Of a stretch of DNA of 11,786 nt, positions 1 to 10,435 are shown piece by piece. Source of the stretch: Acidobacteriota bacterium (GTDB lineage: Bacteria; Acidobacteriota; Thermoanaerobaculia; Multivoradales; JAHEKO01); assembly GCA_030610025.1 (NCBI GenBank), contig JAUWSP010000033.1, positions 1-11,786 of the forward strand, written 5' to 3'. The notes below the pieces were generated by a model, which had not been told where the DNA came from, did no database searches, and saw only the letters and a list, made by a program, of their open reading frames with translations. Position 1 is the first letter of the stretch. Each line of letters opens with the position of its first letter. Position numbers and translations under genes: made by a program.

Positions 1-2947
<2,947 letters not shown>

Positions 2948-2961
<14 letters not shown>

Positions 2962-3466
2962 ATTCGCGCTGGCGCTGGCGGTGGCGACGCTACTGCATGT
3001 GGCAGGTGTGAGCCTCTTTCCACAGTTCTCCCTGGCGGTCGATTTCTTTCTGGTCATTGTCGTCTTCAATGCCATGGACGGCGACAGCGTGGCCGGCATG
3101 TTCGGAGGGATGGTCGCCGGAATGGTCACCGACGGCGTGACGGGGGGCTATTTCGGTCTTTTTGGAATTGCCAACACGCTCATCGGATACGGTACCGCAA
3201 TTACGGCGCAGCGCCTGGTGATTCAGCGCCCCGCCAGTTCGCTTCTGGTCTTCGCGGTCGCCGCGGCGGCCCAGCAGTTGATCCTGCTCGGCATATCGCT
3301 GTTGTTTCTCACGGATGCTGATCTGCCGCAGTATTCTTGGATACTGGTGAAAGTCGGCACGACCGGACTGCTCGGAGGCGTGCTGTATCTGGCCAATCTG
3401 CGGCTGCGCTCGCGAGTCGAGATGTGGCGCCGGACGCGCAAGACCAGAATCCGTTTCGAAGGATGA
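2948..3466 (+). CDS. mreD: Rod shape-determining membrane protein MreD
   Basis: MreD is a small polytopic inner-membrane subunit of the elongation machinery that acts with MreC. The 172-residue product has the expected length and about five hydrophobic segments (roughly 5-25, 28-45, 48-85, 97-121 and 130-152). It ends in a strongly basic cytoplasmic tail (RLRSRVEMWRRTRKTRIRF), as the positive-inside rule predicts. The FGIANTLIGYG-like segment after a GGYFG turn is in keeping with the family. The ATG at 2948 overlaps the end of mreC by 14 bp and is preceded by a perfect AAGGAGG (2932-2938) with 9-nt spacing. MreD sequences diverge strongly, so the call rests on membrane topology plus position between mreC and mrdA. 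Confidence 0.9.
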
Positions 3467-3481
3467 GGAGCACTTGACGCC

Positions 3482-5272
3482 ATGAGGCAAGTTCGTGAGC
3501 AAAAGGAGGACCTTCTACAGCGGCTGCCGAGGTTGCAGCTGGCGCTCTTCGGCTTCCTCCTCTTGATCGCCGCCCGCTTCTGGTTCGTGCAGGTGGTATC
3601 GGGCGACTACTACCTGGAACTGGCCGAGAACAACAGGGTACGGGAGCTGCGCCTGAAGGCAGCCCGCGGCCTGATCTACGAGCGGCAGGGCCGGTTGGTG
3701 GCGGAAAATGTTCCTTCCTACAATTTGCTGCTCGATCCCTCTCGCAGCCAGGATCTGGAGAAGGCCTTGACCTTTGCCGAGCGGAGCCTGAACCAGCCGG
3801 CGATCGAGCTTCGGGAGGCTCTCGATGAAGGTGGTGGAGCTGGCTCCTTCCGTCCGATCCTGATCGCCGAGGCCCTGTCGCTCTCCGAGGTGGCAGCGAT
3901 CGAGGCGCTGTCTCTCGAGTTTCCGGAGTTCGCGATCGAGGTGGGTCATCTGCGCCTCTATCGGAACGGGCCGATTACCGCCCACACACTCGGCTACCTT
4001 GGCGAGGTCAACCCGCGGGATCTGGCGAGTAGGGAGAGCCCCTTCAAGCCCGGCGATCTGATCGGCCGTAAGGGAGTCGAGTTGGCCTTCGACGACACGC
4101 TGCGTGGTGTCGACGGCCAGCGAGCGGTCATCGTGGACTCCCGGGGTCGATTCAAGGAGGAATACGGCAGAGATCCGGCGAAGTCGGGTAACAACCTGAA
4201 TCTCGGCTTGGACCTGGACCTGCAACAGGAGGCGACCCGATACTTCGAGGGCAGGGCCGGGGCGGTCGTGGCGCTCGACCCGGCGACAGGAGAGATCCGG
4301 GCGATGGTCTCGGCCCCGTCGTACAACCCCAATATCTTCTCCCGACGATTGGATCGGGACGCCTGGCGCAACCTGATCGAAGCGCCCGAGGATCCGCTGC
4401 AGAACCGCGTCATCCAGAACACCTACTCACCCGGCTCGGTGTTCAAGATCGTGATGGCCGCAGCCGGCCTCAGCGAGGGCGTCATAGACGAGGAGGAGAC
4501 GGTCTGGTGTGGTGGCTCGACGAGGATTTACAACCGTCGCTGGCGGTGCTGGAAGAGAGGTGGTCACGGCCACGTCGCCTTGCATCGAGCCATCAAGGAG
4601 TCGTGCGACGTCTACTTCTACCACCTGGGCAAGAAGCTCGGTATCGAGCGCATCGCCAAGTACTCCCGACAACTGGGCCTCGGCCGCCCGACCGGCATCG
4701 ACCTGCTGGGTGAACGGGAGGGGCTGGTGCCCGATCCGGACTGGAGTGCCCGACGGCGGGGCACACCCTGGTATCCGGGCGAGACCATCTCAGTGGCCAT
4801 CGGACAGGGGCCGATCCTGGTGACACCTCTGCAAATCGCCACGCTCATGGCGGCGGTCGCCACCAACGGCTATCAGGCGAGACCCCACGTCGCCGAGTCT
4901 TCATCTGTCGAGAAAGAACAGCTGGCGGTAGAGCCCTGGGTCTTCGAGCGTATCGGGGCGGCCCTGTGGTCGGTGGTCAACGACCAGCGGGGCACGGGCT
5001 CGGCGGCCAGGGTGCCGGGAATCGAGGTGGCGGGAAAGACCGGCACGGTCCAGGTGGTGGCGCAAGAGACCTGGATCAAGAGCGAAGACCTACCCTACGA
5101 GCAAAGGGATCACGGATGGTTCGCTTCCTATGCGACCGCCGGAGACAAACAGTTGGTGGTGGTCGTATTGGTGGAGCACGGTGGGCACGGCTCCACGGCG
5201 GCGGCACCGCTGGCGAAACGGCTCTATGAGATCTACTTCCGGGACTATCTCGACAACGGCCAGTCTTCCTGA
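3482..5272 (+). CDS. mrdA: Penicillin-binding protein 2, peptidoglycan transpeptidase of the Rod complex
   Basis: PBP2 is the class B PBP that cross-links new peptidoglycan during elongation, paired with the SEDS polymerase RodA. The 596-residue product has one N-terminal membrane anchor (about 17-37) and a pedestal/dimerisation domain whose start shows the family signature RGLIYERQGRLVAEN. The transpeptidase domain follows, with the catalytic serine in SVFK (Ser319, Lys322), the second motif SCD (374-376) and KTG (519-521). SCD in place of SxN is usual for PBP2 orthologs. The segment HTLGYLGEVNPRD (about 162-174) is also typical. The length is slightly under the 633 of E. coli. The ATG at 3482 follows GAGGAG (3465-3470), which overlaps the mreD stop. 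The gene is 15 bp downstream of mreD and overlaps rodA. Confidence 0.96.
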   Translation: MRQVREQKEDLLQRLPRLQLALFGFLLLIAARFWFVQVVSGDYYLELAENNRVRELRLKAARGLIYERQGRLVAENVPSYNLLLDPSRSQDLEKALTFAERSLNQPAIELREALDEGGGAGSFRPILIAEALSLSEVAAIEALSLEFPEFAIEVGHLRLYRNGPITAHTLGYLGEVNPRDLASRESPFKPGDLIGRKGVELAFDDTLRGVDGQRAVIVDSRGRFKEEYGRDPAKSGNNLNLGLDLDLQQEATRYFEGRAGAVVALDPATGEIRAMVSAPSYNPNIFSRRLDRDAWRNLIEAPEDPLQNRVIQNTYSPGSVFKIVMAAAGLSEGVIDEEETVWCGGSTRIYNRRWRCWKRGGHGHVALHRAIKESCDVYFYHLGKKLGIERIAKYSRQLGLGRPTGIDLLGEREGLVPDPDWSARRRGTPWYPGETISVAIGQGPILVTPLQIATLMAAVATNGYQARPHVAESSSVEKEQLAVEPWVFERIGAALWSVVNDQRGTGSAARVPGIEVAGKTGTVQVVAQETWIKSEDLPYEQRDHGWFASYATAGDKQLVVVVLVEHGGHGSTAAAPLAKRLYEIYFRDYLDNGQSS

Positions 5273-6368
5273 CGAGCGGCCGTTTCTGAGGCAACTGGCC
5301 ACCGTCCGGTGGGCCCTGTTGATCTCGGCTCTGCTGATCTCGCTGATTGGCCTGATTACGGTTCACAGCGCCAGCTCCGAGCTGTCGATCGACTACCTGC
5401 CGCGCCAGGCCCTCTGGCTGGGCCTGGGCCTACTGGTCTTCGTCGTGGCCTTCAGCCTCGACTATCAGTCCCTGACGAAGTTCTCCCTGCCCATCTATAC
5501 GGTCGCGATGGTGATGCTTCTGCTGGTCCTCCTGGTGGGCAAGGAGGCGGGCGGGGCTCGCAGTTGGTTGGGTGTCGGTGCCTACCGTCTGCAGCCCTCG
5601 GAGTTCGCCAAGATCGCCACCGCCCTGTTGTTGGCTCGCTATCTAGCCGGCATCAATCGACGATTCCTGAGCTTCGGGCAGATCATGGCAGCCTCGTCTA
5701 TCGTCGCCCTGCCCATGGTGCTCGTGGCTCTCGAGTCGGACCTCGGCGGAGCGGCGATGTTCGTACCCATGTTGGCCGGCATGTTGGTGGTGGCGGGTGT
5801 GCCATGGAGGTACTTCGCTGTCGGTGCCGGCGTAGCGCTCGTACTGGCGGCGGTCGGATGGAATCTGGTGATGCTGGACTACCAGAAGGACCGGGTCCGG
5901 AGCTTCATGTCGCCAGGCAGTGACCCTCAGGGCACCGGTTATCAACTGCGTCAAAGCAAGATCGCGGTCGGTTCGGGCCAACTCACCGGCCGTGGCTATC
6001 AGCAGGGCACCCAGAGCCAATTACGGTTCCTTCCCGCGCGCCACACCGACTTCATCTTCGCGGTCCTGGCTGAAGAGTGGGGATTTATCGGAGTGGCCAT
6101 GGTGTTGATCCTCTACGGCCTCTACATCGGCAATGGGACCAAGGTGGCACTGCGTGCCCGTGACCGCTCGGGGATACTGTTGATCGTGGGACTCTTGTCG
6201 GGGTTCGCATTCCACGTCCTCTACAACACGGCCATGGTGGTCGGCCTGGTACCGATTACCGGCATACCCCTGCCGTTTCTGTCCTACGGCGGCTCCTTCA
6301 CCCTGGCTAACTTCATCGCCACGGGCCTGATCCTGGGAGTAGACTTCAGGCGACATGTGAATCGATAG
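5226..6368 (+). CDS. rodA: Rod shape-determining protein RodA, SEDS peptidoglycan glycosyltransferase
   Basis: RodA polymerises lipid II into glycan strands for lateral wall growth, together with PBP2. The product is hydrophobic throughout, with about ten membrane segments from residue ~30. It carries SEDS signatures: GGARSWLGVGAYRLQPSEFAK in the first half, then GSGQLTGRGYQQGTQ, the invariant HTDFIFAVLAEEWGF (Asp275, equivalent to the catalytic Asp of RodA/FtsW) and the C-terminal SYGGSFTLANFIATGL. The frame is open far upstream inside mrdA. I chose ATG 5226, which gives 380 aa, close to the family's ~370, and a 47-bp overlap with mrdA. No strong ribosome-binding site precedes it, and there is no ATG, GTG or TTG between it and the first membrane helix. 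Translation coupled to mrdA is likely. A rare CTG start near 5286 cannot be excluded. Confidence 0.94.
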   Translation: MRSTSGTISTTASLPDERPFLRQLATVRWALLISALLISLIGLITVHSASSELSIDYLPRQALWLGLGLLVFVVAFSLDYQSLTKFSLPIYTVAMVMLLLVLLVGKEAGGARSWLGVGAYRLQPSEFAKIATALLLARYLAGINRRFLSFGQIMAASSIVALPMVLVALESDLGGAAMFVPMLAGMLVVAGVPWRYFAVGAGVALVLAAVGWNLVMLDYQKDRVRSFMSPGSDPQGTGYQLRQSKIAVGSGQLTGRGYQQGTQSQLRFLPARHTDFIFAVLAEEWGFIGVAMVLILYGLYIGNGTKVALRARDRSGILLIVGLLSGFAFHVLYNTAMVVGLVPITGIPLPFLSYGGSFTLANFIATGLILGVDFRRHVNR

Positions 6369-6379
6369 AAGGCAGACGC

Positions 6380-7864
6380 GTGAGCCATCAACTGCTGATC
6401 GAAAGTGATGCCCACCAGAGCCGGATCGCGGTTCTGGAGGACGGGCGTTTGATGGAGGTCCGCATCGAACGGCGACGGGACGAGAGGTTGGTGGGAGCGG
6501 TCTTCAAGGGTCGAGTGACCCGTGTTCTGCCCGGGATCGAGGCTGCCTTCGTGGACATCGGCCTGGAGAGAGACGCCTTTCTCTACGCGGGCGACATCCA
6601 GGACAAACTGCAGGGCGTCGAAGAGGCCGAGCTCGAGGAGGAAGTCGAGGCAGGAGTCCTGGATCGGCCCATCAATGAGTTGATCGCCGAAGGCCAGGAG
6701 GTTCTGGTGCAGGTGGCCAAGGAGCCGCTGCCCAACAAAGGGGCGCGGATCACCACCTTCATCACGCTGCCGGGTCGCTACCTGGTACTGCTGCCAGCCA
6801 GCCAGGACCTCGGTATCTCACGGCGCATCGTGGACAGCGAAGAGCGGCAGCGCCTCGAAGACCTACTGGCTGAGATCCGTCCCCCAGAACAGGGGCTCAT
6901 CGTCCGTACGGTCGCGGAGGGCTCCGAGGCCAGCACTCTCGAAGTGGACCTCGAGCGCCTCGCCCGGCTCTGGAGCGAGATCGACCAACGCTCTCAGCAG
7001 GTCACGGCCCCGGCGCTTCTTCACCGTGACCTGGAGCTACCCATGAGGGTGGTGCGGGACTTCCTCGATGACAGGTTCGAGATCCTGTGGCTCAGCGGTG
7101 CCGAGATCTACGAGCAGGTGGTGGACTATCTGAGGCAGGTAGCTCCCGACCTCGTCGGCCGCGTCCAGTTGCACATTCCCGAGGGCACACTGTTCGAGCG
7201 GTTCGGAGTGGAATCAGAGCTGGAGAGAGCTCTGGGCAACAGGGTGTGGCTTCCATCGGGAGGCTATCTCGTGGTCAGCCCCACGGAGGCCCTGGTGGCC
7301 ATCGATGTCAACACGGGCCGCTACGTGGGCACAGTGGATCTGGAAGAGACAGCGCTCAAGACCAACCTGGAGGCCACCCGGGAGATCGCTCGGCAGCTTC
7401 GACTGCGGGATCTGGGCGGAATCGTGGTCGCCGATTTCATCGACATGGAGGACCCCGACCATCAGGCTCAGGTCATGGCGGCGCTCGAGGCCGAGCTGGC
7501 CAACGACCGGGCGAGAATCCGCATCGGGGGTCTTTCCGCCTTCGGACTGGTTCAGATCACCCGCAAGCGAAGCCGCAGCGATCTGGTGAGCCAGCTGACC
7601 CGCCCCTGCCCTACATGCCTCGGTCTCGGACGGGTGAAAAGCGAGATCACGGTGCTACTCGAGCTCCGCCGGAAGGTCCTGGAGAGAATCGCCGAGCTGG
7701 GTGGCCGTCCGCTGAAGCTCCGAGTCAGACCCGAGGTTTCGGCCTCGCTCGAAGGCGAGCAGCGCGCCATTCTCGTGGAGCTGGAGGAGCGCCTCGGAAC
7801 GCGTATACGTGTCGAAGCCGACACCGGCCTACGAGCCGAGGAGTACGAGATCCTTGGCGGGTAG
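6380..7864 (+). CDS. rng: Ribonuclease G (RNase E/G family endoribonuclease)
   Basis: RNase G is a cytoplasmic, Mg-dependent single-strand endoribonuclease that processes rRNA ends and cleaves mRNAs. The 494-residue product is close to the 489 of E. coli RNase G and lacks the long C-terminal scaffold of RNase E. An S1 RNA-binding domain lies at about 37-125 (GRVTRVLPGIEAAFVDIG, then an acidic insertion at about 75-95, and NKGARITTFITLPGRYLVLLP). The DNase-I-like catalytic core has both metal-binding aspartates, Asp309 in AIDVNTGRYVG and Asp352 in VADFIDMED. The Zn-link pair CPTC is present (Cys410, Cys413). The GTG start at 6380 follows AGAAGG with about 7-nt spacing, 11 bp after rodA. The 3' end overlaps the next gene. 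mreBCD and rng are also neighbours in E. coli, so the linkage is an old one. Confidence 0.95.
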   Translation: MSHQLLIESDAHQSRIAVLEDGRLMEVRIERRRDERLVGAVFKGRVTRVLPGIEAAFVDIGLERDAFLYAGDIQDKLQGVEEAELEEEVEAGVLDRPINELIAEGQEVLVQVAKEPLPNKGARITTFITLPGRYLVLLPASQDLGISRRIVDSEERQRLEDLLAEIRPPEQGLIVRTVAEGSEASTLEVDLERLARLWSEIDQRSQQVTAPALLHRDLELPMRVVRDFLDDRFEILWLSGAEIYEQVVDYLRQVAPDLVGRVQLHIPEGTLFERFGVESELERALGNRVWLPSGGYLVVSPTEALVAIDVNTGRYVGTVDLEETALKTNLEATREIARQLRLRDLGGIVVADFIDMEDPDHQAQVMAALEAELANDRARIRIGGLSAFGLVQITRKRSRSDLVSQLTRPCPTCLGLGRVKSEITVLLELRRKVLERIAELGGRPLKLRVRPEVSASLEGEQRAILVELEERLGTRIRVEADTGLRAEEYEILGG

Positions 7865-10064
7865 CGAGGCCACCGGCCAGGAGAGGAGCTTCGAAGGCTT
7901 CTCGTTCGAGGACGTGCATGGGGAGGTCGCGGCAACCCACCGGCCCATCGACCTATCCACGGCCATCGAGAAGCTCATCGACCCCGGTCGAGGTGGCGAC
8001 ACACTGCACTGGGGGAGGAACTACCTCTACGCCTCCGAGCTGGAGACGGAAGCAGGGCCGCTCCCTGTAGTCGTCAAGCAGTTCCGAAACCAGGGGTTTC
8101 GCGCCCGGCTGTCCCGGCATCTCAAAGGCAGCAAGGCGACGAGGTCGTGGCGGGCGGCGCAAGCCGTCATCGATGCGGGGGTGGCCACACCGGCGCCGAT
8201 CCTATTGATCGAGTCGGAGGCCGTGGATGGGCCGTCCTTCTTCGTCAGTGAGAAGGTCCCGGACTTTATCGAGGCGAGGTATTTCTTCCGAGCCCTGCAG
8301 GAGGGAATCGAGCGACAGGCCTTTCCACAGATCGAGGCCGAGATGCTGGTCGGCGGCGTCGGCCAGATGTTGCGCCGTCTGCATGATGCCGGCATCTGGC
8401 ATCGGGATGTCTCGGTTGGCAATCTTCTGATCGTGCCGGGAGGCAAGGCGTCGGATCCACCGACCGTCTATCTGATCGACCTGAATCGAGCCCAGCTCGA
8501 TCGGCCGCTGACGGTTGGCCGTCGGACTCGGGACTTGTGCCGACTGCGGATCTTCGATCCCCACCTGCAGGAGGTGCTGCTGCGCTCCTATTGGGGCCAA
8601 GGGGATGCCGATTCACCCTGGAAGAGGTGGCTATATCGACTCTCCTTTCATGGCTTCCTGGTCAAGAACTGGATCAAAGACGCCGTGCGCAGCCCCTTCC
8701 GGTCGCTCGGGTCGCTGTTCGTCTCCAGAGGGCACCATGCACACATCCCACCCCCACCAGAGGGTGCTTCGAGTCGGGACCTGGTGGTCTGGGATCACCT
8801 CTCCGACCAACCCCATCAGCATGCGGGCCGCTGGCAGCGCCTGGGTGTGAGGCTGGGGGATGCCGGGTATCACGCCCGCGAGTATGGCGCCGCGGTGGCA
8901 GCACTGCCCCGGGCGCGCCGCCGCTACCGAGAGCTGAAAGAGGGGCTCTACCGGGAACCGATACGTTGGGATGGCCTCGGAGTCGGAATGAGACCGATGA
9001 ACGAGTACTCCGAGGCGGCACTCGTGGCCCTCGAGGCGCTCGGGGTGGAGCGGGTGCTTCTGCGGCTACACCCCTGGCAGGAGGATCACGACGCCGAGGA
9101 GCGCCTGGCTCGCGAACTGCACGGGCGGGGTATCGATCTCAGCTTCGCTCTGCCCCAGAATCGGGACCTGGTCCGGGATCGAAGTCGATGGCAGGCTGCA
9201 GTGAGTCAGTTGGCCGAACGCTTCACCCCCTTCGGCCGGGACTTCCAGATCGGCCAGGCGATCAATCGCAGCAAGTGGGGGGTTTGGAATTACGCCGAGT
9301 ACCTCGAACTGGTGGCCGATGCCAGCCGGATCCTGCGACAGCATGAAGGCGTGAGGATTCTGGGCCCGGCGGTGATCGACTACGAGTTTCATCGTTTGGC
9401 CGGAGTGCTCAACATCCCCTGGGAGGGTGTGTACTTCGACATCGTCTCGAGCTTGTTGTACGTGGATCGCCGCGGGGCTCCGGAGAATCGACAACTGGGC
9501 TTCGACACCGTGGACAAGGCGGTACAGCTCAGGGCTCTCGCCGACACCGGCAGCAGTTGCAGTGGGCGAGCGTGGGTCACCGAGTTCAATTGGCCGCTGT
9601 GGGAGGGCCCCCACTCTCCGGCCGGTCGCGACGTGTCGGTCGATGAAGAGACGCAGGCCAACCATCTGGTGCGCTACTGCCTGCTGGTTCTGGGAACCGG
9701 GTTGGTGGAGAGGGTTTACTGGTGGCAACTCGTCGCCAAAGGGTATGGCCTGACGTTCCTCGACACCGAAGGCTCGTTCCGGATGCGCCTCTCGTTCCAT
9801 GCCCTGGCAACGCTGCAGGAGCAAGTGGCAGGCAGCAGCTTCCTCGGTCCGCTGAAGGCCGAGCCGCCCATCCGGCTCTATCGTTTCCAGACCGAGGCCG
9901 GAGAAGAGGTGGTCGTGGGCTGGAGCACAGCCGGTACCGTCAACGCCACTCTGCCTCGTCCCGTCTCGAGGGTCGTTGGCCGCGACGGGGAGCAACTGGA
10001 ATCGACTGCCGGTCCGAACATTCAAGTCGGTCCAGCGCCCTGCTACTTCTGGCTCGAGCGTTGA
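7854..10064 (+). CDS. Fusion of a Kdo/WaaP/InaA-type kinase with a degenerate clan-A glycosidase-like domain
   Basis: I recognise both halves by motif but know no characterised ortholog. Residues about 20-250 form a lipopolysaccharide-kinase-family (WaaP/Kdo kinase/InaA) domain: Lys75 in VVVKQF, catalytic loop HRDVSVGN (His183, Asp185, Asn190) and metal-binding Asp209 in IDLN. Residues 256-290 are basic and amphipathic, suggesting membrane contact. From about 372 a TIM-barrel glycosidase of clan-A style begins (DGLGVGMRP). It has a probable strand-7 nucleophile in TEFNWP (Glu577) and a strand-8 YWWQL motif. Where the acid/base IGNEPN is expected, the sequence reads IGQAIN (466-471), so that Glu is absent. 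Residues about 665-736 look like a small beta domain. There is no signal peptide, so it is probably cytoplasmic. TTG 7854 was chosen: GAGGAG lies 10 nt upstream and it overlaps rng by 11 bp. GTG 7809 and GTG 7914 are alternatives. It is the last gene of the operon. Confidence 0.8.
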   Translation: MAGSEATGQERSFEGFSFEDVHGEVAATHRPIDLSTAIEKLIDPGRGGDTLHWGRNYLYASELETEAGPLPVVVKQFRNQGFRARLSRHLKGSKATRSWRAAQAVIDAGVATPAPILLIESEAVDGPSFFVSEKVPDFIEARYFFRALQEGIERQAFPQIEAEMLVGGVGQMLRRLHDAGIWHRDVSVGNLLIVPGGKASDPPTVYLIDLNRAQLDRPLTVGRRTRDLCRLRIFDPHLQEVLLRSYWGQGDADSPWKRWLYRLSFHGFLVKNWIKDAVRSPFRSLGSLFVSRGHHAHIPPPPEGASSRDLVVWDHLSDQPHQHAGRWQRLGVRLGDAGYHAREYGAAVAALPRARRRYRELKEGLYREPIRWDGLGVGMRPMNEYSEAALVALEALGVERVLLRLHPWQEDHDAEERLARELHGRGIDLSFALPQNRDLVRDRSRWQAAVSQLAERFTPFGRDFQIGQAINRSKWGVWNYAEYLELVADASRILRQHEGVRILGPAVIDYEFHRLAGVLNIPWEGVYFDIVSSLLYVDRRGAPENRQLGFDTVDKAVQLRALADTGSSCSGRAWVTEFNWPLWEGPHSPAGRDVSVDEETQANHLVRYCLLVLGTGLVERVYWWQLVAKGYGLTFLDTEGSFRMRLSFHALATLQEQVAGSSFLGPLKAEPPIRLYRFQTEAGEEVVVGWSTAGTVNATLPRPVSRVVGRDGEQLESTAGPNIQVGPAPCYFWLER

Positions 10065-10435
10065 TGTCCTGGGCTTGGGTCCTGAACAGACGACCCTCTT
10101 CTTGTGGAGGTCCGTCTGGGTGGTCCGCTGGGGGACGGCGCCCTTGTCGGCCTCTGCTACATCTACCCAATCTGGTCGGTGATCGGAGGTCCCCGGATGG
10201 CCTACCTCCACATCCGCTGCAAGAACTCCCTGGAGGTCCCGACGCCGAGCCCTGGATGGGTATCCGGGAACATGGGATCGACCAAGGGCTCTCCTGAGTC
10301 TGCGGCCTCACCCGACCATGCCCCTCCGACTCAGGAGACCCCTTGGCCGATCTGGCACCGTCGGTTCCGAGAGGTTCGTCCGGGTGGTTCGACAGGGGGT
10401 GCCGAGTCGAGCGCAGCGCCAGGACCTCCTGTTCT
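10065..10435. other. Gene-poor gap between convergent genes
   Basis: This 371-bp stretch lies between the stop of the kinase-glycosidase gene and the stop of the minus-strand SCP2 gene. No reading frame here gives a convincing protein. A frame opening at ATG 10197 has a perfect GGAGGT six nt upstream and begins MAYLHIRCKNS, but it becomes low-complexity and then runs antisense into the SCP2 gene, so it may be a decayed or spurious ORF. The 8-mer GGAGGTCC occurs three times (10106, 10185, 10232). The main structure is the inverted repeat at 10276-10352. A shorter GGCACC/GGTGCC pair (from 10354) lies just right of it. No tRNA-like fold was seen. Confidence 0.6.
10276..10352. repeat. 25-bp imperfect inverted repeat with 27-bp spacer
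   Basis: The arms at 10276-10300 and 10328-10352 are reverse complements at 23 of 25 positions; the innermost ten pairs (CTCCTGAGTC / GACTCAGGAG) are perfect. The two mismatches pair 10281 with 10347 and 10289 with 10339. As RNA this would be a very stable long hairpin from either strand. It lies 211 bp after the plus-strand operon's last stop and 83 bp after the minus-strand SCP2 stop, where a bidirectional transcription stop would be useful. Neither flank has the T-tract of a classical intrinsic terminator. A REP/BIME-like or MITE-like repeat is the alternative. Confidence 0.75.

Noticed and set aside
7087..8070. 327-codon plus-strand frame across the rng end and the next gene
   Set aside because: Gly/Arg/Ser/Pro-rich out-of-frame translation. 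It overlaps RNase G catalytic residues in the true frame.
9066..10211. 381-codon minus-strand open frame opposite the glycosidase-like domain
   Set aside because: Long antisense frames are common in GC-rich genes. Its translation is His/Arg/Pro-rich without motifs, whereas the plus strand has clear catalytic motifs.
10372..10400. GGTTCGAC-type sequence resembling a tRNA T-loop
   Set aside because: No acceptor, D-arm or anticodon stem can be built around it.
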